Shown one piece after another: positions 15,923 to 24,640 of a stretch of 49,940 bases of DNA. The notes beneath the pieces are model-generated. The model worked only from the letters and a program-made list of their open reading frames with translations, had not been told where the DNA came from and did no database searches. Origin of the DNA: an uncultured Bacteroidales bacterium (GTDB lineage Bacteria > Bacteroidota > Bacteroidia > Bacteroidales > FEN-979); the NCBI GenBank assembly GCA_903945175.1, contig CAJAUM010000072.1, positions 1 to 49,940 of the forward strand, given 5' to 3'. Numbering within the stretch: the stretch's first letter is position 1; each line of letters starts with the position of its first letter. The translations under genes and the position numbers were made by a program.

Positions 15923-18061
15923 ATGAAAACAGTCACTTTCCTGCTTATTGTCCTTTTTGTCTCAGTTACGACCCAGGCTCAGAACTGGGAATGTGTAAAC
16001 CCCTTTCCGCCGGCCTGGAACCTTACAGGCGCCCATTTCCCTGATGCCAGTCATGGTTATGTGGTAGGCGATTTTGGTACCATCCTGGCCACCAACGATG
16101 GCGGCGCCAACTGGAGGAACCTGGTGTCGGGTACCCACAATCAATTGAATGGCCTCTTTTTTTCAAGCCTTCAGTCCGGCATTGCCGTCGGCATGGATGG
16201 CCTAATTCTGAAGACTGAAAACGGCGGGGAAAATTGGGTTTCCGTGAACTCAGGCGTAACAGGTCCCCTCTCATCCGTTGTGTTCACCAATGCCACCGTT
16301 GGATATATCGCCGGCTGGTATGGTGTCATCCTGAAGACCACCGACGGCGGATCGCACTGGAATGCCCTGAACACTGAGGTGACGAAAACACTGCGATCCA
16401 TCTGCTTTACCGAGGCGAAAACCGGCTTCGCGGTGGGGATGGATGGCACCATCCTTAAAACAACTGATGCCGGGCTTACCTGGTCTCCGAAAAGCCCGGA
16501 GTCGGATGTGGAATTCACCTCGGTGTGTTTCCCGGATGAGAATACGGGGTATGCAGTGGGCAACGTAATGTATTATAAACACCCCGAAGGTCCTGCGGCC
16601 GACACCAGCTATATCTATAAAACCATGGATGCAGGCGAAACCTGGGTACTGCAGAATAAGATTGGTCCGGAGCACTTCACCCTCCTGAGCATCTGTTTCA
16701 CCGACGCCAATACCGGGTATGCATCGGGGACGATCGGCTCCTTCTTTAAAACCGTTGATGGAGGCCTTAACTGGCTTCAGCAGCCCCATCCGGCCATGCT
16801 GCAGCTGAATGCTGTTTTATTCATCCAGCAGGGGCTGAACCAGACGGGATATATCGTCGGAAGCGAAGGTCTTATCACGAAGACCACCGACAGCGGTTCG
16901 ACCTGGTCAAAGTTCATCAAAGGGAGTGAGAGCTGGTTTTCGGCCATGAGTTTCCCGACAGCCCAAACGGGATATGTTGCGGGAGAAACAGGAACGGTCC
17001 TGAAGACCACCAACGGGGGTTCCAATTGGCAGCCCCTCAATACCGGGATCAAAACCAGGTGGCTTTATGGTCTTACCTTTTTCGTAACGGCCGACCCGGA
17101 GACCGGTATCGCCGTCGGAGACAGCGGAACGATCCTGAAGACCACTGACGGCGGATCAAACTGGCAGATGATCTATACTGATACGTATGAAACGTTGAGG
17201 GGGATCACCTTTACCTCTCCCCCGGAAGGAAACAGGGGCATTGCCGTAGGTACCAAAGGAACGATCCTGCGCACGATGGACCTTGGAAAGCTCTGGTATG
17301 AAATTCCTTCAAATACGAAACAGCATCTGAATTCCGTCGAATTCAATGAACCTTCCACCGGTTTTATCGTGGGGGATACCGGCACCATGCTGAAATCGAC
17401 CGATGCGGGGATCACCTGGACCCCAATTCCGTCGGGAACTACAGAAACACTGCATGCCATTTATTTTACAGATCCCGTCACAGGTTATGCTGCAGGATCC
17501 AATGGGGTTGTCGTTAAAACGACCGATGGGGGTGCAACCTGGGCTCCTACAGGCAGCGTGCCAACCACAGTGGTCTTTGATATCTATTTTCTGGATGCAA
17601 ATACCGGCTGCGCGGCAGGGGGTGATTTTTCGACCGGGGGCGTCATCGCGAAAACAACCGACGGAGGTGCACACTGGACCACGGTGAGTCCCCCGAATAT
17701 TAACATGATGAGTGCAGCCTTTTTTACGGATGCCAACACAGGCTTCGTTGCCGGTTACGGGGGCGTCATCCTGAAAACCACGAACGGCGGGACCCATGTT
17801 CCTGAAACGCTCAAAAATGCGCAGAACCTGATCGTTTATCCCGTCCCGGCCGGTGATCAGATCAGCCTCTTGTTGCCGGAGCACATCAGTCTGAAAAACG
17901 CCAGGGTCATGGTTTGCGATATGCACGGGCGTATCTTGCTGGAACAACCCGTCCTGAACCGAACCACGTATATCAACCTAAGCAGGTTAATCAGCGGGGT
18001 TTATTTTATCAGGTTTGAAGGGAGCGATGAGATCATCACGGCGAAGGTCATCAAGCAATGA
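15923..18061 (+). CDS. YCF48/BNR-like beta-propeller protein secreted by T9SS
   Basis: 712 residues with a signal peptide ending TTQAQ. About fourteen repeats of the type TGYVVGxxGTILKTTDGGxxW tile residues 35-625. This is the photosystem II assembly factor YCF48-like repeat, here clearly an extracellular propeller and not related to photosynthesis. The C-terminus (LIVYPVPAGDQISLLLPE, VMVCDMHGRILLEQ, SGVYFIRFEG, AKVIKQ) is a T9SS type A sorting domain. The start at 15923 gives a clean signal peptide; the frame upstream to 15878 has no ATG. The last 75 bases overlap the opposite-strand FISUMP gene. Probable adhesin or matrix component; binding partner unknown. Confidence 0.85.
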   Translation: MKTVTFLLIVLFVSVTTQAQNWECVNPFPPAWNLTGAHFPDASHGYVVGDFGTILATNDGGANWRNLVSGTHNQLNGLFFSSLQSGIAVGMDGLILKTENGGENWVSVNSGVTGPLSSVVFTNATVGYIAGWYGVILKTTDGGSHWNALNTEVTKTLRSICFTEAKTGFAVGMDGTILKTTDAGLTWSPKSPESDVEFTSVCFPDENTGYAVGNVMYYKHPEGPAADTSYIYKTMDAGETWVLQNKIGPEHFTLLSICFTDANTGYASGTIGSFFKTVDGGLNWLQQPHPAMLQLNAVLFIQQGLNQTGYIVGSEGLITKTTDSGSTWSKFIKGSESWFSAMSFPTAQTGYVAGETGTVLKTTNGGSNWQPLNTGIKTRWLYGLTFFVTADPETGIAVGDSGTILKTTDGGSNWQMIYTDTYETLRGITFTSPPEGNRGIAVGTKGTILRTMDLGKLWYEIPSNTKQHLNSVEFNEPSTGFIVGDTGTMLKSTDAGITWTPIPSGTTETLHAIYFTDPVTGYAAGSNGVVVKTTDGGATWAPTGSVPTTVVFDIYFLDANTGCAAGGDFSTGGVIAKTTDGGAHWTTVSPPNINMMSAAFFTDANTGFVAGYGGVILKTTNGGTHVPETLKNAQNLIVYPVPAGDQISLLLPEHISLKNARVMVCDMHGRILLEQPVLNRTTYINLSRLISGVYFIRFEGSDEIITAKVIKQ

Positions 18062-19039
18062 CATTTTTGCCATATCACGTATGCAACGAACGGAAAATCC
18101 ATACTGTTTATGAAAATTGGCACGGTAAATATCGGCAACATTGTAGTGGAGATACCGATACCATGAGTAGTCGGGATTGTAGGCTGAACTGGTCCACCAA
18201 AAGCCATCGAAACCCAGGTTGATAAAGGCGCCGGAATCATACTCACGGCGGCCACCCGGGAGGGCCGTAAACCCGCTCTTGTTTGAGGCGCCCGTATTTG
18301 GGCTTACCCAATGGATCATACCTGATTCCTTTAACGCTCCGCCAGCGTTACTTTCACCGCCAAGATAGGCCGTCATTGTTGTCCATTCCGCGTCTGTGGC
18401 TACATGCCATCCTGCCGGTGCAAGGTTGCGACTATCGGTAACTGCAAACAGATTGTACAACCTTCCAAAGGTGGCAATTTTATCTTTATCCGTCGTATTT
18501 TCATAATTGCAATAGGCAGCTGTCTTCAACGATTTCCATTCCGTTGGACCAGTCACCTCAGGAATGGCTTCACCATTACGGTACCGGGTAGTGCGCAGGT
18601 TTTCTGCCATCCATGTTTGTGTGCCAATGGTGATGGTTTTATATACGTTGCCATCTATGTCGGTCATTGTTCCGTATGTTAAGTCAGGGTTAAAAACGGC
18701 ACTGCTCACGCCGCCAGGGATTACATTTATTTTGACTTTTTTACTGGCCAAATTACTGGCAGACAGATCTGCAGGTGTAAAATCCACCTTCAAATCCTGA
18801 TTCAGACCTGCATTCAGCCTGGTTCCGGCTGCCGGAGTATAGACAAATGTGCCGGGGACATCGGCTGTGGCATTTAATTGTATAATCGTTAACAAGGTTC
18901 CATAGGTAATATCAGCAGGGTTTTCCCAAGTCAATACCGAATCTTTTATCGACGATGTCTGATCTTTTTTACAACTGATGGCAATGGTCAATGACAAACC
19001 AATCACAAGCATTTTGATAGACCAAATCATGTTTTTCAT
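17987..19039 (-). CDS. FISUMP-domain lipoprotein whose 3' end reads into the T9SS domain of its neighbour
   Basis: 350 residues. MKNMIWSIKMLVIGLSLTIAISC is a lipoprotein signal (lipobox AISC). Residues about 25-115 hold a beta-sandwich repeat (ITYGTLLTIIQLNATADVPGTF...), and about 120-325 the Fibrobacter succinogenes major paralogous domain (TITIGTQTWMAENLRTTRY, GRLYNLFAV, LAPAGWHVATDAEW, YGFSVRCIRD). FISUMP proteins usually end right after SVRC-x-RD. Here about 25 more residues follow that are simply the antisense of the YCF48-like gene's last codons, so the original stop was probably lost and a stop inside the neighbour is used. Divergent from the ECF sigma gene at 19148. Confidence 0.8.
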   Translation of the reverse strand: MKNMIWSIKMLVIGLSLTIAISCKKDQTSSIKDSVLTWENPADITYGTLLTIIQLNATADVPGTFVYTPAAGTRLNAGLNQDLKVDFTPADLSASNLASKKVKINVIPGGVSSAVFNPDLTYGTMTDIDGNVYKTITIGTQTWMAENLRTTRYRNGEAIPEVTGPTEWKSLKTAAYCNYENTTDKDKIATFGRLYNLFAVTDSRNLAPAGWHVATDAEWTTMTAYLGGESNAGGALKESGMIHWVSPNTGASNKSGFTALPGGRREYDSGAFINLGFDGFWWTSSAYNPDYSWYRYLHYNVADIYRANFHKQYGFSVRCIRDMAKMSLLDDLRRDDLIAPFKPDKINPAD

Positions 19040-19147
19040 GGGCATAATAATTTGTTTGTAATTTTATCAAAGCGATCTGTAATGTTACGATTTAATATCA
19101 AACAACATGCAGGCAACCTTCTCACATTCCGGTGTTATATTAAAAGG

Positions 19148-19723
19148 ATGATATTTTACCGGAGAAATACCGAAACAAAAAGTCCAGGCAGGGAAAATGT
19201 CGGAGCCTTATACGACCGCCACGCTTCCTGGCTGCTGGCGGTATGTTTGCGTTATACAGGGAACCGCGAGGATGCCGAAGATGTGCTTCATGATGGCTTT
19301 ATGAAGATCATCGGGGGCTTGGACAGCTATAAGCAAACCGGCAGCCTTGAAGGCTGGATGCGGAAAGTCATGGTAAATACCGCCCTGAATTACATCAGGA
19401 ATCACAAAAAGGAGCGAATCTTTACATCGCTGGAGCCCGGCAACGACATCATCCATGATCCTTCCGAACAGGATGATTTCACCGGAAATGAGCTGTCCGG
19501 AGAGCAACTGATGGAAATGATCTGTTCCCTGCCTGATGGCTACCGTACTGTGTTTAACCTCTATGTGATGGAACACCATTCTCACCGGGAGATCAGTGAG
19601 ATGCTCGGCATTACCGAAAATACATCCAAATCGCAACTTTCCAAGGCAAGGGCTTATTTAAGAAAGCGCCTCCTTGATTGTCAAACGGAATTAACCTATG
19701 GAAAAACGACATCCTATCGATGA
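19148..19723 (+). CDS. ECF-type RNA polymerase sigma factor
   Basis: 191 residues from the ATG at 19148 (MIFYRRNTET). Region 2: VGALYDRHASWLLAVCLRYTGNREDAEDVLHDGFMKI, with GWMRKVMVNTALNYIR. Region 4: SLPDGYRTVFNLYVMEHHSHREISEMLGITENTSKSQLSKARAYLRK. The frame is open upstream to 19052, but that part lacks sigma similarity. Its last 26 bases overlap the start of the membrane protein at 19698, which appears to be its regulator. Confidence 0.9.
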   Translation: MIFYRRNTETKSPGRENVGALYDRHASWLLAVCLRYTGNREDAEDVLHDGFMKIIGGLDSYKQTGSLEGWMRKVMVNTALNYIRNHKKERIFTSLEPGNDIIHDPSEQDDFTGNELSGEQLMEMICSLPDGYRTVFNLYVMEHHSHREISEMLGITENTSKSQLSKARAYLRKRLLDCQTELTYGKTTSYR

Positions 19724-21026
19724 CCTTTTTCGCCATGGATTGGCGGATTACGAGGTCAGTCCTTCAGATGAGCGCCGCACCGCGTTCATCCGGGAGGCCA
19801 TGGAGCAGGGGAGGAGGCCCTCCTCTTCATGGAAGTGGATATTATCCGCGGCATTGATCCTGCTGGTAACCGGGATCACGATCATGATGATACCAGGAAC
19901 AGGCAAACAGGAATCAGAGAAACTGAAATCCAATGCGGGGAATCCCGTAAGGTCTACTGTGCAACCCCAATCCAGCCTGGCAGATCACGGAAGGACTATC
20001 GTGCAATCCCAATCCAACGTATCAGATCGTTGGGAAACCAGTAAACAATTAAATGATAAGAGCGGTGCAATAATAACCGGCGAGGCCATGCCAATCAAGG
20101 CAGTTACAGCCGTAATGAAAAAGGATGAGGCAGTCGTAAAAGAGGATGTAGCGGAAGTGAAAATGGAGGTAGCAGCAGTGGCAATGAATGAGGCAGTCAT
20201 ACAGGAGGATGTAGCAGGGGAAATGGACATGGCTGCCGTGCAAGAGGATACCGTAACGGTGGTGAAGAGTGATACTGTAGCAGTGGAGGATGAAAAGAGA
20301 GAACCCGCTTCGGGCGAAAACCGCACGCGCAATGCGAAATGGCATTTGAGTGCAGGAATCTATTACGGGCCCGAGTGGATGTTCAATACTTTGAACGGAG
20401 ATAAATTTGTCAACAACACCGGGTTTGAGGGGACCTTTCATTTTGGTCCCTATTCTGTGAGGACCGGCTTAGGAGTTAGCATCACAACGGGTTCGAATGA
20501 GATCATGGTACAAACCAACCCCTATGAGGGGAATTACAATGCGCTGGACTCCATCTCCTTTCAATGGGACGAGCAGCGCCTGAGCCTGTTACCGACCTAT
20601 CACACCACCGGTACGCAAGTATTCGACACAGCCCGGCTCTCCAATGAGGCCTATGTCAAAAAGCGATACACCTATCTTCAGGTGCCCCTGGTACTGGGTT
20701 ATGATTTCTGGCGCAATGACTGGATAAGCTTAGGGTTCAGGGCCGGTGCCGTGATGTCGCTGCTGCTGAAATCAGAAACCCTGTCAGGCACCTATGATCC
20801 GGGGATGGATCGGATCATCAGCATCAACATGATCAGCCCCGACCGGATCCAGCTGAACTGGCAGGCCATTGGAGGGGTCAATGCGGCCTTCAGGTTATCA
20901 CAAAGGTTTGGCCTGGAGGTGGAGCCCAACATCAGGTATTACTTCAACTCAGTGTATGAATCTTCGGAACTGACAAAGAAACCCTGGTCATTGGGTGTGA
21001 GGGCCGCTTTTATCATCCATTTTTAG
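19698..21026 (+). CDS. Putative dual-membrane anti-sigma factor: cytoplasmic head, TM helix, long linker, outer-membrane beta-barrel
   Basis: 442 residues. Residues 1-45 are cytoplasmic-type (MEKRHPIDDLFRHGLADYEVSPSDERRTAF). One transmembrane helix follows (46-65, WKWILSAALILLVTGITIMM). Residues about 66-211 form a low-complexity Val/Glu/Ala/Asp linker with a 21-residue near-repeat (DEAVVKEDVAEV / NEAVIQEDVAGE). From about 213 (KWHLSAGIYYGPEWMF) to the terminal Phe there is an eight-strand-type outer-membrane beta-barrel (OMP_b-brl_2 style). The gene overlaps the ECF sigma gene by 26 bases. This order matches the dual membrane-spanning anti-sigma (Dma) proteins reported in Bacteroides: one chain reaching from cytoplasm to outer membrane. 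Anti-sigma function is inferred. Confidence 0.7.
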   Translation: MEKRHPIDDLFRHGLADYEVSPSDERRTAFIREAMEQGRRPSSSWKWILSAALILLVTGITIMMIPGTGKQESEKLKSNAGNPVRSTVQPQSSLADHGRTIVQSQSNVSDRWETSKQLNDKSGAIITGEAMPIKAVTAVMKKDEAVVKEDVAEVKMEVAAVAMNEAVIQEDVAGEMDMAAVQEDTVTVVKSDTVAVEDEKREPASGENRTRNAKWHLSAGIYYGPEWMFNTLNGDKFVNNTGFEGTFHFGPYSVRTGLGVSITTGSNEIMVQTNPYEGNYNALDSISFQWDEQRLSLLPTYHTTGTQVFDTARLSNEAYVKKRYTYLQVPLVLGYDFWRNDWISLGFRAGAVMSLLLKSETLSGTYDPGMDRIISINMISPDRIQLNWQAIGGVNAAFRLSQRFGLEVEPNIRYYFNSVYESSELTKKPWSLGVRAAFIIHF

Positions 21027-21030
21027 AAAA

Positions 21031-21074
21031 AATTAAAACCCCCGGGGCAACTTTTTGCAATTTCGGGGTTAATT
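21031..21074 (+). terminator. Hairpin after the sigma/dual-membrane protein operon
   Basis: AATTAAAACCCC (21031-21042) can pair with GGGGTTAATT (21065-21074) with a two-base bulge. It begins 5 bases past the stop codon. A T run (TTTTT) lies inside the loop rather than after the stem, so the terminator call is tentative. Confidence 0.35.
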
Positions 21075-21135
21075 GATCAGATGCATCGCACTATTCACCA
21101 ACAATTAATCATACAGCCTTAAAAAACTTACCCTT

Positions 21136-23139
21136 ATGAAAAAGATCCTCTTTCTAATGATGATGTGGTTTGCAGCGACCGGATTGATGGCCCAGCAGGA
21201 TTTCCTTACCGTGTCGGGTGTTGTCACCGATTCCCTCACCGGGTTGCCGTTACCCGGATATCCCGTTCATATCGATATCGATTCGGCATCCAATGGCTTT
21301 TCATACCATCATGAAACCCACACAATGTCTAATGGATTTTATGTCGACACCATTCCCTTCAATCAGGGGTACATCCCGAGCGGGGTAGTCAATGTATGGC
21401 TTTGGGACTGCATGCAGACGATCCGGTCTGAATATTTTGCCTTCGGACCCAACCATCTTTCCATCACCAAGAACTTCACCATCTGTGCCGGCACGCCTCC
21501 TCCTCCCTCATGCCATGCCGACTTTTATGCCGCACCGGCACCCCCGCCGCCTTTGACCATGCATTTCATCAACACCTCGACGGGTTCGAACGGACCATGG
21601 TACTGGTCATTCGGCGATGGCCAGGTTTCGGACCATTTTGATCCCATTCACACCTATGCAGCCCCGGGACTTTACCAGGTGGCTCTGATCATTGGAGACA
21701 GTCTGGGCAGTTGTTTCGATATGGAAACCCGGATGATACAGGTGGGGGATTCCCTGCCGGCACCCTGCCATGCACAGTTTACATGGTACTTGGATACGAA
21801 TTCGTATGTAAATACGTTACAATTCATCAACCAGAGCGTTCCTGAGAACGGGACCTGGCTGTGGAGTTTCGGCGACAGTACCACCTCAACGGAAAAGAAT
21901 CCTGTGCATACATTTCCCAATAACGGGGAGTTCCACGTATGCCTGACCATCGCGACCACCAACCCGCCATGCACCCACACCGAATGTCATGTTGTGCATG
22001 TTGGTCCGCCCCCGCCACCACCCTGTGAAAGCTGGTTCACCCACATGAACAACTGGCTGGAGGTGAGTTTCGAGGGACATATGGTTGGAAATCCGCCTGC
22101 CACCTACAGTTGGAATTTTGGCGATGGCACATCTGCCAATGGTAAAAATGTAACGCATCAATATGCCGCGCCCGGATTGTATCCTGTAACCCTCACCACG
22201 GCGACCCAGGATTCGAACCAGTGTACATGGATCAGCACACAGCATATCCAGGTAGGCGACAGCAGCCATATCCACCAGCTTTACGGGCAGGTCTTTGCAG
22301 GTAATTTCCCGCTGGACCATGGCATGGCGATGATCTTCGGTGTGAACACTCCGCAAAATGTACCGCCCTTCTTTGCAACCTGCCCCATCGACTCTATGGG
22401 AGTTTATTACTTCGCCTATGTTCCCGAGGGTGATTTCGTGATCTGGGCTATGCCATTTGATTCAGCAGGAGGCTACCTGCCTACCTTCTATGGAAATGTA
22501 ATCTATTGGGAACAGGCCACGGTGATCAGCCTTGGAGCGCCTGTAAATCCGTATAATATCAACCTTGTACCTGCAACAGGAACGCAGGCGGGTCAGGGAG
22601 GCATCCTTGGTCAGGTGAACATCCAGGGGATGAAATCGACCCAGGTCGACCAGATCGTGATGATACTCACCAATGAGCAGGGTCAGCCGATCGGGTTCAG
22701 GAATGTGGATGCATCGGGGGCCTTCGACTTCAGCGACCTGCCCGTCGGTACCTATTTCCTGAAACCAGAGCTTCCGAACACCAGCAGCGATCTTGTGAAA
22801 GTTCTACTGTCAGCAGTCAATCCGGTTGCAAGTGTGACGATGACCTTTTCGGGCCAGCATATTATAGGGATCAGCGAAATGCCTTTGGTAGCAAGCTTTG
22901 TATCATACCCAAATCCTGTTAAAGATGTGCTCAACCTAACCATTGACGCTTATTCTGCATTGAACGGGGTTGCCTGCATCTATAATCTGACCGGGCAGGT
23001 GGTTGCAACCATACCCATCACGTTAAACAAGGGCGGGAATCAGTTCAGCCTCGATATGCGTACACTGAATACCGGGATCTATTTGTTGAAGATCACTTCG
23101 CCCGAAGGTTTGAACATTGTTCAGAAACTGGTGAAATAA
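21136..23139 (+). CDS. PKD-repeat protein secreted by T9SS
   Basis: 667 residues. Signal peptide to about 20 (GLMAQ). An N-terminal carboxypeptidase-regulatory-like domain (VSGVVTDSLTGLPLPGYPV) is followed by three PKD domains with their hallmark turns: WYWSFGDGQ, WLWSFGDST and YSWNFGDGT, each linked by Pro-rich spacers (PPPPSC, PPPPPPC). A second regulatory-like beta domain follows (GILGQVNIQGMKSTQVDQ, DLPVGTYFLKPE). The C-terminus (SYPNPVKDVLNLTI, IYNLTGQVVATI, NTGIYLLKI, QKLVK) is a T9SS type A sorting domain. It is an extracellular multi-domain protein, probably binding or structural. Confidence 0.85.
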   Translation: MKKILFLMMMWFAATGLMAQQDFLTVSGVVTDSLTGLPLPGYPVHIDIDSASNGFSYHHETHTMSNGFYVDTIPFNQGYIPSGVVNVWLWDCMQTIRSEYFAFGPNHLSITKNFTICAGTPPPPSCHADFYAAPAPPPPLTMHFINTSTGSNGPWYWSFGDGQVSDHFDPIHTYAAPGLYQVALIIGDSLGSCFDMETRMIQVGDSLPAPCHAQFTWYLDTNSYVNTLQFINQSVPENGTWLWSFGDSTTSTEKNPVHTFPNNGEFHVCLTIATTNPPCTHTECHVVHVGPPPPPPCESWFTHMNNWLEVSFEGHMVGNPPATYSWNFGDGTSANGKNVTHQYAAPGLYPVTLTTATQDSNQCTWISTQHIQVGDSSHIHQLYGQVFAGNFPLDHGMAMIFGVNTPQNVPPFFATCPIDSMGVYYFAYVPEGDFVIWAMPFDSAGGYLPTFYGNVIYWEQATVISLGAPVNPYNINLVPATGTQAGQGGILGQVNIQGMKSTQVDQIVMILTNEQGQPIGFRNVDASGAFDFSDLPVGTYFLKPELPNTSSDLVKVLLSAVNPVASVTMTFSGQHIIGISEMPLVASFVSYPNPVKDVLNLTIDAYSALNGVACIYNLTGQVVATIPITLNKGGNQFSLDMRTLNTGIYLLKITSPEGLNIVQKLVK

Positions 23140-23195
23140 AGATTCACATCACCATTTTTGAGCATTGGTGAAAATGAGATTGTTTCCCAGCAAGT

Positions 23196-23330
23196 AGAGA
23201 TGCTGCCATCGATGATATCAGTTTTGATATGGTCGATGGCAGTTTTCATGCTATCAGGTATCAGCAATGCATAATCGTGATAAGGAGCAAGTTGAACACC
23301 CTGGTTGGCCAGGTTTCCGGTATAAATTTC
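23196..23330 (-). pseudogene. C-terminal remnant of a BMP/Med-family ABC transporter substrate-binding protein
   Basis: A minus-strand frame reads IYTGNLANQGVQLAPYHDY and then IPDSMKTAIDHIKTDIIDGSI. The sequence YTGxLxNxGVxLAPxHDxxxxxPxxxxxxIxxIKxxIIDGxI is the typical C-terminus of BMP-family (PF02608) lipoproteins, which bind nucleosides for uptake. Only about 45 residues remain; no signal peptide or N-terminal half exists. It begins right at the stop codon of the aminotransferase gene upstream, so a deletion has joined the two. Confidence 0.5.
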
Positions 23331-24483
23331 ACCCCCTGAGCCGGCCAAGCGCATCCACCAACGTCATTCGCGTACAGGCGATGTTCATTCGCATAAAACC
23401 CTCACCCCCCGGACCAAACTCCGTACCCGGATTAAATCCCAACCCCGCCTCATGTACCAGTTTGTTCTTCAGCGCCTCCTCGTCAATATTGAATTTTCGG
23501 AAATCAAGCCAGATCATATAGGTGGCTTCCGGCCGGAACATATGCAAACCGGGGATATGTTCTTTGATGAATGTTTCTGTAAAATCGATATTGGAATTCA
23601 AATAATCGATGAGTTGCAATCTCCAGGGTTCTCCATGCGCATAGGCAGCGGCTGATGCAACATTCCCGAAAAGATTTCCCATCCCCAGATGCATTTTCTC
23701 AATCCACTTTGAAAAGGCAGACCGCAATTCCGGGTTCGAAATAATCATGGATGAGGTGGAAAGCCCTGCCAGATTGAATGTTTTGCTGGGGGCGTGGGCT
23801 GTAAGTGTGATTCCCGCAGTTTCGGGCGACAAATTGGCGAAAACCTGATGGCGGTGACCCGGCATGACCAGATCGGCATGAATTTCATCAGACAGCACCA
23901 GCACATGGTGCTTCAAACAGATATGCGCAATCTTTTCAAGTTCCGCGCGGGTCCAGCATCGACCGATCGGATTTTGAGGGTTGCAAAGAATCAGCATTTC
24001 AGCATCTTTCGCCTGTTCTTCAAGTAAGTCGAAATCAATGAGGTAGGTGCTTTCGTTTGGGACCAGCTGATTGATTAACAAATTTCTGTTGTGATCCTTA
24101 ACTGCTCCTAAAAACGGACGATAAACCGGCGTTTGAACGATAATCTTGTCGCCAGGTTTGGTGAAAGCCAACACGGCAAAATTAATTGCAGGCACCACTC
24201 CCGGACAAAAAATAATATCGTCTCGGTGAATGGTCCAATCGTGATGAGACCGCATCCATTGTATGATCGGTTGATAATACGCGATATCCCTGAATGTATA
24301 ACCATACACAGGATGACCCGCACGCTGAATAACAGCATCACGGATAAAATCAGGAGTTTCGAAATCCATGTCGGCAACCCACATGGGGATCACATCACTC
24401 CTCCCAAAAACGGTTTGCCGTAAATCAAATTTTACACTGGAGGTGTGCGTTCGGTCTATAAATTTATCGAAATTATACTTCAT
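23329..24483 (-). CDS. MalY/PatB-family PLP-dependent aminotransferase (probable cystathionine beta-lyase)
   Basis: 384 residues, cytoplasmic, fold type I PLP enzyme. It starts MKYNFDKFIDRTHTSSVK, has the typical PMWVADMDFETP motif, CNPQNPIGR (Asn168), SDEIHADL (Asp199) and the PLP lysine in APSKTFNLAGLSTS (Lys234). MalY/PatB enzymes cleave the C-S bond of cystathionine or cysteine, or act as aminotransferases. The ATG at 24483 matches the usual family start; an in-frame ATG eight codons upstream lies in a possible -7 box (TAATTTCG, 24507-24514). It is divergent from the acyl-CoA dehydrogenase/acetate kinase operon. The C-terminus is a few residues shorter than usual and abuts a gene remnant. 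Confidence 0.85.
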   Translation of the reverse strand: MKYNFDKFIDRTHTSSVKFDLRQTVFGRSDVIPMWVADMDFETPDFIRDAVIQRAGHPVYGYTFRDIAYYQPIIQWMRSHHDWTIHRDDIIFCPGVVPAINFAVLAFTKPGDKIIVQTPVYRPFLGAVKDHNRNLLINQLVPNESTYLIDFDLLEEQAKDAEMLILCNPQNPIGRCWTRAELEKIAHICLKHHVLVLSDEIHADLVMPGHRHQVFANLSPETAGITLTAHAPSKTFNLAGLSTSSMIISNPELRSAFSKWIEKMHLGMGNLFGNVASAAAYAHGEPWRLQLIDYLNSNIDFTETFIKEHIPGLHMFRPEATYMIWLDFRKFNIDEEALKNKLVHEAGLGFNPGTEFGPGGEGFMRMNIACTRMTLVDALGRLRG

Positions 24484-24584
24484 CCGGGTTGTATGGTCAT
24501 GAGGCACGAAATTAAGGAAAATCAGGGAGCGACGGCTGAATGCGCGGAAACAATTTTAACCCTATTCCGTTCTAAAGTTTTGCG

Positions 24585-24592
24585 TAATTTTG
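24585..24592 (+). promoter_or_regulatory. -7 promoter element TAATTTTG of the dehydrogenase-ackA operon
   Basis: Exact TAnnTTTG match. Transcription near 24599 puts the ATG at 24641 behind a leader of about 40 bases and excludes starts further upstream. Confidence 0.5.
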
Positions 24593-24640
24593 CACCTTCT
24601 TTTTATTCCCGAACAGTCACCATTTATCATACGAATTATT

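Noticed and set aside
20049-20441. Cys/His-rich minus-strand frames opposite the dual-membrane protein gene
   Set aside because: They are antisense to the Val/Glu repeat linker; the composition follows from that repeat.
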